Under the pieces are notes generated by a model. It was not told the origin of the DNA, ran no database searches, and saw only the letters and a list, made by a program, of their open reading frames with translations. From Prorocentrum cordatum (lineage: Eukaryota; Sar; Dinophyceae; Prorocentrales; Prorocentraceae), in assembly GCA_963575745.1 (NCBI GenBank), contig CAUYUJ010020541.1, positions 1-64,000 of the forward strand: DNA of 64,000 bases, given 5' to 3'. This document shows positions 10,337 to 20,869 of the stretch, in pieces (the first letter of the stretch is position 1; each line of letters begins with the position of its first letter). Made by a program: the position numbers and the translations under genes.

Positions 10337-10838
10337 AAACCTGTCCGCACAAAGCGGCTCGAGGAGGCCCCCAACGGGCCAGGTCGCCGCTGAGCTCCCC
10401 GAGGAGGGACAGCAGCAACCTGGTCACCGCCCGACACCTCGTAGAGCTCCTCGGACAGAAGCAACCTGGTCACCGCCAGGAACCTCGTAGAGCTCCTTGC
10501 ATGCGTGAGAGTGCTCAGAATCGAAGCAGAGAACTAAAATAAAGATTGTCTTCAAATCTTTATTTTTCCCTTTTTCGATGTTAATATGAAGTCGGTTCCA
10601 AGAAGTGAACCGACATTAAAACTCCCTCAGGAGAGCTGAGCTGCTCTCAGAACAAAGTTCAGGCACTAATGCTGGGAGTAAAAATCTGTTTTTTCAAAAC
10701 GAATGGTCATATATCTTTCAAATTATAGCAAAACCGACCGAAAGTCACCACATTGTCCGCCCGGGCTGGATTGCTCAACTAGCTCCACCCGCGCCGGAAT
10801 TCCTCTAGCTCATCGTTGCCGAAGAGATCTACGAGGTA

Positions 10839-10967
10839 CTCGCGCCCGCGGTGAACCGTCAACCTGGTCACCGCCGGGAACCTCGTAGAGCTTCTCGCGT
10901 AACAGTGCTGAGGATCACTTTGTCACTTCTGGTCGGATCGACCAACTAGCTCCACCCCGCGCCGGAA
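10839..10967 (-). mobile_element. HpA head and truncated body
   Basis: The head starts CTCGCGCCCGCGGTGAACCG, with a damaged outer stem and TCACCGCCGG as right arm. A short HpA body with an internal deletion runs to GCGCCGGAA, where an HpB head follows. Confidence 0.55.
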
Positions 10968-12007
10968 CTGGGCGCCGGCGGTAAGCCGTCAACCTTTCTT
11001 ACCGCCGGGGGACTCGCAGAGCTTCCTTGCCATATATTATGTCCAAAGGATTGGCAGAGAACGATTAGTTTTTCAGCCTCAGCACTGATAGCAGACTCAA
11101 CTCAGGCTTCTAGATATATTTCACTATTGCCCAGAGCTCTAGATGCAACAGACGCACGCGCCTGATGATGCTGAATCGATTGATGTAAGTACGAGCTCTG
11201 TACCTCTCCTACAGTTCGAGTTGAGTACAGAAAACCGACAGCATCTGTCAAGATGACTCGAAGAATACAAACAGTTTTGCGGAGCTAGCTCGAGTAGCAG
11301 ACCCAGCTAGGCGCTCTGGATGCAACAGATGAACGAGCCTGATGATTTCGAATGGGTTTCTGTAAGTATGAGCTCTGTAGCTGTCCACAGCTCGAGTTAA
11401 GTACAGAAAACCGACAGCACCTGTCAAGATGACTCGAATAATACGAATAGATTCGCGGACCGAGCTCGAGTAGCAGACCGAGTTCAGACCTCTGGATGCG
11501 ACAGATGAACGCGCCTGATAATTTTGAATTGGTTTCTGTAAGTGTCAGCTCTGTAGCTGTCCTACAGCTCGAGTTAAGTACAGAAAACCGACAGCACCTG
11601 GCCAGATGACTCGAATAATATGAATAGTTTCGCGGACCTAGCTCGAGTAGCAGACCCAGTTCAGGCCTCTAGATTCAACAGACGAACGCGCCTGATGATT
11701 CTGAGTCGGTTTCTGTAAGCATCAGCCCTGTAGCTTTCCTAAATCTCGAGTTAAGTACAAAAAACCGTCAACGCGTATCAAGATAACTCAAAACGGCCGA
11801 TCCCGCCTGTGTGCTTTTTGGCAGTAATATCTACCCGATCGACCTGAGATTAAGACGGCGAGCGGGAATAAGATCGAATATCATGGGAAAAAATACTAGA
11901 GCTCAAACGAATTGTTAAATTTCGAGAACAAAATTTTCAACCGACCAAAAGTCAGCAAAAGGTCCGTCGAGATTTTTCTTGCCAACTAGCTCTCCAGCGC
12001 CCCAGAA
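10968..12007 (-). mobile_element. HpB element with satellite units, tail missing
   Basis: Head CTGGGCGCCGGCGGTAA...TTACCGCCGG, ACTCGCAGAGCTTCC, then about four satellite units. The HpB core (GGCGAGCGGGAATAAGATCGAA, TTTTCAACCGACCAAAAG) ends GCGCCCCAGAA at the next head. Confidence 0.65.
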
Positions 12008-12344
12008 CTGGGCGCCGGCGGTGAACCGTCAACCTGGACACCGCCGGGAACCTCGTAGAGCTCCTTCCACGCGTAAGAGTGCTTAGATTCAAAGCAGAGA
12101 CTTATCGAAGCATTTCTAGAAAAACGTCGAAATTGCATTTTTCGTTATCAACTTCATGTTGGTTGCTCCTTTTTTTCGGTAGTAAAACTGGCTCTAGAAA
12201 GCTGAGCTGCTCTGGGAACAACTTTTTATCCCAATGCTCGGCGTGAAAAACCTACTTTCTCAAAATGAATTGTCACATATCTTTCAAATACCAGCAAAAC
12301 CGACCAAAAGTTATCACTTTGTCTCTTCTGGTCAGGTCGACCAA
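12008..12344 (-). mobile_element. HpA element, tail missing
   Basis: Head GGGCGCCGGCGGTGA with right arm ACACCGCCGG. Typical HpA body, cut at GTCGACCAA by the HpB head at 12345. Confidence 0.6.
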
Positions 12345-13551
12345 CTGGGCGCCGGCGGTAAACCGTCAACCTTTCTTTCCGCCGGGGGACTCGTAGAGCT
12401 TCCTGACCATATATGTCCAAAGAATTAGCAGAGAACGAATAGTTTTTTCTGCCCGAGCGCTGATAGCAGACTGATCTCAGGCGTCTAGTGATATCCCATT
12501 GCTGTGCTGAACAGTTCTATAGCTCATCTGCAGCGTGTAGAAAATACCATTAGGGAGAAAATAGCAGAGTACGAATCCGTGTTCGGCGTCTGCGCTCACA
12601 ACAGACCCAAACCAAGCGTCTAGATGCTTCGCGCCTCATGATGTCCTTCTGATTTTACGGCCGAGGAGCTCTCGAGCTGCTCTGCAGCTCGAGTTCAGTG
12701 AGGAAATTCACCATCATTTGGAAAAGCATATCGGTCGAATACGAATAGTTTTGTGAACCTAGCTCGGGTAGCAGACCGAGTTCAGACCTATCGATACAAC
12801 AGACGAACGTTCCTAATGCTTCTGGATCCGTTTCTGTGCGCACCAGCTGTGTAGCTCTCCTACAGCCCGAATTCAATACAGAAAATGGAGAACATCTGTC
12901 AAGATGACTCGAAGAATACGAATAGTTTTGCGGACCTAGCCCGAGTAGCAGACCCAGTTCAGACCTCTGGATGCAACAGACGAACGGGCCTGATGAAACT
13001 TAAAGAATACGAACAGTCTTGCGGACCTAGCTCGAGTAGCAGACCGAGTTCAGACCGCTAAATGCAACAGACGAACGCGCCTGATGATACTGAATCCGTT
13101 CATGTGCGAAACGGCTCTGTATCTATTCTGAATCTTGAGTTAAGTACAGAAAACCGACAGCACTTGTCAAAATAACTCGAAGAACATGAATAGTTTACAA
13201 CCCTAGCTCGAGCAGCAGACCGAGTTCAGACCTCTGGATGCAAGAGACGAACGGGCCTGATCATTCTGAATCAGTTTGCGCAAGCATCGGCGTTGTAGCT
13301 CTCCTATATCTCGAGTTAAGTACAGGAAACCGTCAACGCGTGTCAAGATGGCTCGGAACACAGTCGGTTCCTCCAAGTGTTTGGATAGTAATACTGCACC
13401 GACGGGCCTGAAAATTTCACAGGCGCAAGCATCATAACCTACTACAGGTGCGAAAAAACTGGTTTCTAGAAATGAACTGTCAAATATCTGTCAAATCTCA
13501 GCAAAACCGACCCCAAGTCGTCACATTGTCTCTTAACGTCGGGTCTGCCAA
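12345..13551 (-). mobile_element. HpB head with satellite units and HpC-like end
   Basis: Head at 12345, satellite array to about 13340, then HpC-like body (TCGGTTCCTCCAAGTGTTTGG, CATAACCTACTACAGG) to GTCTGCCAA. The switch from HpB to HpC sequence marks a recombinant. Confidence 0.55.
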
Positions 13552-14990
13552 CTGGGCGCCGGCGGTAAACCGTCAACCTTTCTTACCGCCGGGGGACTCG
13601 TAGAGCTTCCTGACCATCTATTATGTCCAAAGAATTAGCAGAGAACGAATAGTTTTTCAGTCCGAGCGCTGATAGCAGACTGATCTCAGGCGTCTAGTGA
13701 TACCTCATTGCTGTGCTGAAGAGTTGCGTGTAGAAAATACCATTAGGGAGAAAATAGCAGAGTACGAATCCGTGTTTCGCGTCTGCGCTCACAACGGACC
13801 CAAACCAAGCGTCTAGATGCTTCGCGCCTCATGATGTCCTTCTGATTTTTCGGCCGAAGAGCTCTCGAGCTGCTCTGCAGCTCGAGTTCAGTGAAGAAAT
13901 TTACCATCATTTGGAACAACATTGTCGGTCGAAGACGAACAGTTTTGTGAACCTAGCTCAGGTAGAGGATCGAGTTCAGACCTCTCGATGCAACAAACGA
14001 ACGCTCCCAATGCTTCTGCATCAGTTTCTGTGCGTACCAGCTCTATAGCTCTCCTACAGCCCGAATTCAATACAGAAAATGGACAACATCTGTCAAGATG
14101 ACTCGAAGAATACGAATAGTTTTGCGGACCCAGCCCGAGTAGCAGACCCAGTTCAGAGCTCTGGATGCAACAGACGAACGTGCCTGATGATTCCGACTCA
14201 GTTTCTGTGCGCATCAGCTCTGTAGCTCTCCTACAGCCCGAGTTACGTGCGAAAACGGACCGCACCTCTCAAGATGACTCGAATGATACGAATAGTTTCG
14301 CGGACCTAGCTCGAATAGCAGACCGAGTTCAACCTCTGGATGCAACAGACGAACACGCCTGATTATTCTGCATCGTTTTCTGTGCGCATCAGCTCTGTAG
14401 CTCCCCTGGAGCTCGAGTTAAGTACAGAAAACCGACAGTCCCTGTCGAGATGACCCGAGCGATACGAATAGTTTTGCGGACCTAGCTCGAGTAGCAGACC
14501 CAGTTCAGACCTCTGGATGCAACAGACGAACGGGCCTGATGTCTCCGAATCGGTTTCTGCGATAACCGAGGTAAGTACAGAAAACCGGCAGCACGACAGC
14601 ACCTCTCAAGATGACTCGAACAATACGAATAGCTTTGCGGACCTAGCTCGGGCAGCAGACCGAGTTCAGACCTCTGGATGCAACAGACGAACGCGCCTGA
14701 TGATTCTGAATCGGTTTCTGAAAGTATCAGCTCTGTAGCTGTCCTACAGCTCGAGTTAAGTACAAAAAAAAACAAAACAAAAAAAAAAAAACGTCAACGC
14801 GTGTCAAGATGACTCGAAACAGCCGATCCCGCCGGGATGCTTTTTGGCAGTAATATCTACCCGATCGAGCTGAGATTAAGACGGCGAGCGGGAATAAGAT
14901 CGAATATCACGGGAAAAGATACTAGAGCTCTGTTGAATTTCGAGAACAAAATTTTCAACCGACCAAAAGTCACCAAAAGGTCCGTCGAGA
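13552..14990 (-). mobile_element. HpB element with satellite array, host of HpD
   Basis: Head CTGGGCGCCGGCGGTAA...TTACCGCCGGGGGACTCG. Six or so satellite units, a short A-rich tract at 14763-14791, then the HpB core to GGTCCGTCGAGA, where the HpD at 14991 is inserted. The HpB resumes at 15387. Confidence 0.65.
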
Positions 14991-15386
14991 TGGGAACCGG
15001 CGGAAAACCGTCAACCAGGTTACCGCCGGGCACCTCGTAGAGCTCTTTTCTTGCACAGCGCTCCTCGGAACACATGAAGGAAGCTTCTGAAGCGAGAGCC
15101 GAAAAACTCGAAAAATTACAATTTTTCGGTTTTCATCAAAAGTCGGTTGCTCCAAATGTTTTGATAGTAATACTGCACCTACGGTCCTGAGACTTTGACT
15201 GGCAGACGCGGCATAACCCACTACAGGTGCGAAAAATCTGCTCTCAAAAAAATGTCAAATATCTTTCAAATATTTGCAAAACCCACCCAAAGTTGTCACA
15301 TTGTCTCTTTGGTCGGGTCGACCAACTAGCTCCACCCCGCGCCGGAATTCCTCTGGCTCATCGATGCCGAAGAGCTCTACGAGGTA
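14991..15386 (-). mobile_element. Complete HpD element (396 bp), clean insertion in HpB
   Basis: It starts TGGGAACCGGCGGAAAACCG (the usual first C is absent), with right arm TTACCGCCGG and CACCTCGTAGAGCTC. The tail ends GAGCTCTACGAGGTA. Flanks GGTCCGTCGAGA and TTTTTCTTGCC restore the uninterrupted HpB sequence. Confidence 0.75.
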
Positions 15387-15490
15387 TTTTTCTTGCCAAC
15401 TAGCTCTCCAGCGCCCCGGAATTACTCTTAAGCTTCCAGCAACTAGCTAAGGGAAGCTCTACGAGTTACTAGCTCCACCCTGCGCCCGAA
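15387..15490 (-). mobile_element. HpB tail plus an HpA/HpC tail scrap
   Basis: TTTTTCTTGCCAACTAGCTC through GGGAAGCTCTACGAGTTA completes the HpB of 13552. CTAGCTCCACCCTGCGCCCGAA is the start of an HpA-type tail. Confidence 0.55.
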
Positions 15491-16905
15491 CTGGGCGCCG
15501 GCAGTAAACCGTCAACCTTTCTTACCGCCGGGGGACTCGTAGAGCTTCCTGACCATATATTATGTCCAAAAAAACAGAGAACGAATAGTTTTTCAGCCCG
15601 AGCTGATGGCAGATTAATCTCAGGCGTCTAGTGATATTCCATTGCTGTGCTGAACAGTTCTATAGTACGCATCCGTGTTTAGCGTCTGCGTTTACAACAG
15701 AACCAAAACAAGCGTCTTGATTCTTCACGCCTCACGATTTCCTTCTGATTTTCCGGCCGCTCAAGTTGAGTGAACAAATTCACCATCATTTGACAAATCA
15801 TTACGCTCGAATACGAATAACTTTGTGAACCTAGCTCGGGTAGCAGACCGAGATCAGACCTCTCGATGCAACAGACGAACGCTCCTGATGCTTCTGGATC
15901 GGTTTATGTGCGCACCAGCTCTATAGCTCTCCTACAGCCCGAGTTCAATACAGAAGATTGACAACATCTGTCAAGATGACTCGAAGAATACATATAGTTT
16001 TGCGGACCTAGCCCGAGTAGCAACCAGTTCAGACCTTTGGATGCAACAGACAAACGCACATGATGATTCCAAATAAGTTTCTGTGCGCATCAGCTCTGTA
16101 GCTCTCCTACAGCCCGAGTTACGTGCGAAAACCGACAGCACCTCTCAAGATGACTTGAACGATGCGAATAGTTTCGCTGACCTAGCTCGACTAGCAGACC
16201 GAGTTCAGACCTCTGGATGCAACAGACAAACGCGCCTGATTATTCTGCATCACTTTCTGTGCGCATCAGCTCTGTAGCTCCCCTAGAGCTCGAGTTAAGT
16301 ACAGAAAACCGACAGTCCCTGTCGAGATGACTCGAGCGATACGAACAGTTTTGCGGACCTAGCTCGAGTAGCAGACCGAGTTCAGACCTCTGCATGCGAC
16401 AGGCGGACGCGCCTGATGTCTCCGAATCGGTTTCTGTGATTACCAGCCCTGTAGCCCCCCCACAGCCCGAGTTAAGTACAGAAAACCGACAGCACCTCTC
16501 AAGATGACTCGAATAATACGAATAGCTTCGCGGACCTAGCTCGAGCAGCAGACCGAGTTCAGACATCTGGATTCAACGGAAAAACGCGCCTGATGATTCT
16601 GAGTGGGTGTCTGGAGGCATCAGCTCTGTAGCTCTCCTATAGCTCGAGTTATGTTCAGAAAAGCGTCACCACGTGTCAAGATGACCCGAAACGGCCGATC
16701 CCGCCGGTGCGCTGTTTGGCAGTAAAAGGTACCCAATCGAGCTCAGATTAAGACGGCGAGCGCGAATAAGATCGAATATCATGGGAAAAAATACTAGAGC
16801 TCTAACGAATGGTTGAATTTCGAGAACAAAATTTTCAACCGACCAAAAGTCAGCAAAAGGTCCGTCGAGATTTTTCTTGCCAACTAGCTCTCCAGCGCCC
16901 CGGAA
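15491..16905 (-). mobile_element. HpB element with satellite array, tail missing
   Basis: The head has CGGCAGTAA/TTACCGCCGG, with one mismatch in the left arm. About five satellite units, then the HpB core (GGCGAGCGCGAATAAGATCG) to GCGCCCCGGAA. Confidence 0.65.
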
Positions 16906-17241
16906 CTGGCGCCAGCGGTGAACCGTCAACCTGGTCACCGCCGGGAACCTCGCAGAGCTCCTTGCACGCGCGAAAGTGCTCAGAATCGGAAGAGAGAGCT
17001 TCTGGAAGCATTTCTCGAAAAGTCGAACTTGATCTTTCTCATGTCGAAATGAAGTTGGTTCCGCCAAGTGTTTTGATAGTAAAAAGGCGCCTACGGAGCT
17101 CATATTAAGACGCAGATGCTCTCATAGTCTTCCACAGGTGCGAAAAATCTTGTTTCTCACAATGAATGGTTGAATATCTTTGAAATCTTAGCAAAACCGA
17201 CCCAAAGTCGTCACATTGTCCGCCCGGGCCGGGTCGGCCAA
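16906..17241 (-). mobile_element. HpA-like element, tail missing
   Basis: Head CTGGCGCCAGCGGTGA...TCACCGCCGGG, then a body that mixes HpA and HpC landmarks (GTGTTTTGATAGTAAAA, CACAGGTGCGAAAAATC). It ends GGTCGGCCAA at the next head. Confidence 0.6.
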
Positions 17242-17525
17242 CTGGCGCCGGCGGTGAACCGTCAACCTGGTCACCGCCGGGAACCTCGTAGAGCTCATTG
17301 CACGCGTAACAGTGCTCAGGATCGAAGTAGGCAGCTTCTCGGAGTATTTCTAGAAAAACGTCAGATTGACATTTTTTCGTGTCAACATGAAATCGGTTCC
17401 TGGAAGTGAACTAATACTAAAACTGGCTCTAGGGAGCTGAGCTGCTCTGGGAACAAAATGTATATGCAAATGCTCGGCGTAAAAATCTGCTGTCTCAAAA
17501 TAGATGGTCAAATATCTTTCAAATA
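17242..17525 (-). mobile_element. HpA element, tail missing
   Basis: Perfect head CTGGCGCCGGCGGTGA...TCACCGCCGG. The body ends at CTTTCAAATA, where the HpB head of 17526 starts. Confidence 0.6.
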
Positions 17526-19019
17526 CTGGGCGCCGGCGGTAAACCGTCAACCTTTCTTACCGCCGGGGGACTCGTAGAGCTTCCTGACCATACATTACGT
17601 CCAAAGAATTAGCAGAGAACGAATAGTTTTTCAGCCCGAGCGCTGATTGCAGACTGATCTCAGGCGTCTAGTGATATCCCATTGCTGTGCTGAACAGTTC
17701 TATAGCTCATCTGCAGCGTGTAGAAAATACCATTAGGGAGAAAATAGCAGAGTACGAATCCGTGTTTGGCGTCTGCGCTCACAACAGACCCAAACCAGGC
17801 GTCTAGATGCTTCGCGCCTCATGATGTCCTTCTGATTTTTCGGCCGAAGAGCTCTCGAGCTGCTCTGCAGCTCGAGTTCAGTGAAGAAATTCACCATCAT
17901 TTGGACAAAAAATTGTCAATCGAATACGAATAGTTTTGTGAACCTAGCTCGGGTAGCAGACCGACTTCAGACCTCTCGGTGCACCAGACGAACGCTCCCA
18001 ATGCTTCTGCATCAGTTTCTGTGCGTACCAGCTCTGTAGCTCTCCTACAGATTCAATACACAAAATTGACCACATCTGTCAAGATGAATCGAAGAATACG
18101 AATAGTTTTGCTGACCTAGCCGAGTATAGCAGACCTAGTTCAGACCTCTGGATAACAGACGAACGGGACTGATGATTCCATATAAGTTTCTGTGCGCATC
18201 AGCTCTCTAGCTCTCATACACCCCGAGTTACGTGCGAAAACGGACAGCACCTCTCAAGATGACTCCAACAATACGAATAGTTCTGCGGACCTAGCTCGAG
18301 TAGCAGACCGAGTTCAGACCTCTGGATGCAACAGACGAACGCGCCTGATTATTCTGCATCGGTTTCTGTGGGTATCAGCTCTGTAGCTCCCCTAGAGCTC
18401 GAGTTAATAAGTACAGAAAACCGACAGTCCCTGTCGAGATGGCCCGAGCGATACGAAGAGTTTTGCAGACCTAGCTCGAGTAGCAGACCGATTTCAAACC
18501 TCTGCATGCGACAGGCGGACGCGCCTGATGTCTCCGAATTGGTTTCTGCAATTACCAGCCCTGTAGCCCCTTACAGCCCGAGTTAATAAGTACAGAAAAC
18601 TGGCAGCACCTCTCAAGATGACTCGACCAATACGAATAGCTTCGCGGACCTAGCTGGGGCAGCAGACCGTGTTCAGACCTCTGGATGCAACAGACAAACG
18701 CGCCTGATGATTCTGAATCGGTTTCTGTAAGTATCAGCTTCGTAGCTGTCGTACAGCTCGAGTTAAGTACAAAAAACCATCAACGCCTGTCAACATAACT
18801 CGAAACAGCCGATCCCGCCCCTGCGCTTTTTGACAGCAAAAGGTACCCGATCGAGCCGAGATCAAGACGGCGAGCGGGAATAACATCGAATATCACGGGA
18901 AAGAATACTAGAGCTCAAAAGAATTGTTGAATGTCGAGAACAAAATTTTCAACCGACCAAAAGTCACCAAAAGGTCCATCGAGATTTTTCTTGCCAACTA
19001 GCTCTCCAGCGCCCCGGAA
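17526..19019 (-). mobile_element. HpB element with satellite array, tail missing
   Basis: Perfect head. About six satellite units, then the HpB core and GCGCCCCGGAA. It is one of a set with closely similar spacing of satellite units (13552, 15491, 17526, 19020). Confidence 0.65.
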
Positions 19020-19407
19020 CTGGGCGCCGGCGGTAAACCGTCAACCTGTCTTACCGCCGGGGACTCGTAGAGCTTCCTGACCATACATTATGTCCAAAGA
19101 ATTAGCAGAGAACGAATAGTGTTTCAGCCCGAGCGCTGATTGCAGACTGATCTCAGGCGTCTAGTGATATCCCATTGCTGTGCTGAACAGTTCTATAGCT
19201 CATCTGCAGCGTGTAGAAAACACCATTCGGGAGAAAATAGCAGAGTACGAATCCGCGTTTGGCGTCTGCGCTCACAGCAGACCCAAACCGAGCGTCTAGA
19301 TGCTTCGCGCCTCACGATGTCCTTCTGATTCTTGGGCCGAAGAGTTCAGTAAAGAATTCCACCGTCATTCTGAAGGGGAAAGAGATAGAAGGGGGGGGAA
19401 GATTTTT

Positions 19408-19458
<51 letters not shown>

Positions 19459-20578
19459 TCGATTACAAATATGTGTGAACCTAGCTCGGGTAGCAGACCG
19501 AGTTCAGTCCTCTCGATGCATCAGACGAACGCTCCAAATGCTTCTGGATCGGAGTCTGTGCGTACCAGCTGTGTAGCTCTCCTGAATTCAATACAGAAAA
19601 TGGACAACATCTGTCAAGATGACTCGAAGAATACAAATAGTTTTGCGGACCTAGCCCGAGTAGCAAACCCAGTTCAGACCTCTAGATGCAACAGACGAAC
19701 CGGCCTGATAATTCCGAATCAGTTTCTGTGCGTATGAGCTCTCTAGCTCTCCTACAGCCCGAGTTACGTGCGAAAACGGGCAGCACCTCTCAAGATGACT
19801 CGAACGATACGAATAGTTTCGCGGACCTAGCTCGAGTAGTAGACCGAGTTCAGACCTCTGGATGCAACAGACGAACGCGCCTGATTATTCTGCATCGGTT
19901 TCTGTGCGCATCAGCTCTGTAGCTCCCCTAGAGCTCGAGTTAAGTACAGAAAACCGACAGTCTCTGTGGAGATGACTCGAGCAATATGAATAGCTTTGCG
20001 GACCTAGCTCGAGTAGCAGACCGATTTCAAACCTCTGCATGCGACAGGCGGACGCGCCTGATGTCTCCGAATCGGCTTCTGTAATTACCAGCCCTGAAGC
20101 CACCCTACAGCCTGAGGTAAGTACAGAAAACCGACAGCACCTCTCAAGATGACTCGAACAATACGAATAGTTCCGCGGACCTAGCTCGAGCAGCAGACCG
20201 ATTTCAAACCTCTAGATGCCACAAAAAAAAAAAAAAAAACGTCACCGCGTGTCAAGATGACCCGAAACGGCCAATCCCGCCTGTGTGCTTTTTCGCAATA
20301 ATATCTACCCGATCGACCTGATATTAAGATGGCGAGCAGGAATAAGATCGAATATCATGGGAAAAAATACTAGGAGCTCAAACGAATGGCTCAATTTCGA
20401 GAACAAAATTTTCAACCGACCAAAAGTCTGCAAAAGCTCCGTGGAGATTTTTCTTGCCAACTAGCTCTCCAGCGCCCCGGCACTACTCTTAAGCTTCCAG
20501 CAACTATAGCTAAGGGAAGCTCTACGAGTTATTACTCTTAAGCTTCCAGCAACTAGCTAAGGGAAGCTCTACGACTTA
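19020..20578 (-). mobile_element. HpB element with satellite array and poly-A tract
   Basis: The head has a one-base deletion after the right arm. The satellite array holds a long A run (about 19416-19456). The body ends with the HpB core and two partial tails (GGGAAGCTCTACGAGTTA, then GGGAAGCTCTACGACTTA). Confidence 0.65.
19402..19456. repeat. T-run / TATA / A-run microsatellite
   Basis: About eight T, TATAT, then about 41 A. It can fold on itself. A similar but larger block is at 42075-42225. Confidence 0.9.
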
Positions 20579-20608
20579 CTGGGAGCCGGCGGTAAACCGT
20601 CAACCAGG
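20579..20608 (-). mobile_element. HpC head, left half, target of nLTR-1
   Basis: CTGGGAGCCGGCGGTAAACCG followed by TCAACCAGG, then the T-rich 3' terminus of nLTR-1. The right side of this HpC resumes near 26502 without its right arm. Confidence 0.75.
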
Positions 20609-20724
20609 TTTTTTTTTTTGCGTCTTTGCTGGGACCGTCTTGGCCACTGAGGCCAGGTCCAACAAAGTCTCAGGCAAAACAGAGCCTCTTATTCATCACG
20701 CAAGCAGTCAGCTCTTATACCACA

Positions 20725-20825
20725 CAGCGAAGCTGAAGGGATAAAGAGAATCACATGCCGCAATGACACAATCAAACGCAAAGAACACACAGATAAACGA
20801 GGAAGTCAGTGAGCAGCGAAGCTGC
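20725..20825 (-). repeat. 3'UTR stem-loops of nLTR-1
   Basis: CAGCGAAGCTG at 20725-20735 and GCAGCGAAGCTGC at 20813-20825, on the minus strand a short stem with a UUC loop. The same motif occurs in nLTR-4 and in the 6.9-kb fragment. I infer a role in template recognition by the RT. Confidence 0.5.
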
Positions 20826-20869
20826 AGGAATATACAAGACACAGAAAAGAAGAAACAATGTGTGTCAAA

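Larger units (their letters stand above)
8439..10415 (-). mobile_element. nLTR-4: non-autonomous retroelement with one passenger ORF
   Basis: The insert of about 1.98 kb is flanked by CAACCTGGTC (8429-8438 and 10416-10425), a 10-bp target-site duplication from the HpA hairpin loop. Its minus-strand 3' end has a palindrome (GCTCCCATGGGAGC), then GAGACGGCC and GCAAAAGACGCAAAA, resembling the 3' end of nLTR-1. It encodes no reverse transcriptase. The single long ORF (9089-10336) is of unknown function. I infer that it is moved in trans by an nLTR-1-type enzyme that recognises the shared 3' tail. Confidence 0.7.
8408..10838 (-). mobile_element. HpA element split by nLTR-4
   Basis: The head CTGGCGCCGGCGGTCAACCGTCAACCTGGTC is interrupted after the loop by nLTR-4. 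The right arm and body resume from 10416 (CAACCTGGTCACCGCC) and continue to GAGATCTACGAGGTA. Without the insert this is an ordinary HpA of about 410 bp, plus a 46-bp duplication at the right junction. Confidence 0.75.

Noticed and set aside
10900-20500. CRISPR-like array
   Set aside because: Repeats are long, degenerate, of unequal spacing and without unique spacers of constant size. The genes are eukaryotic retroelements.
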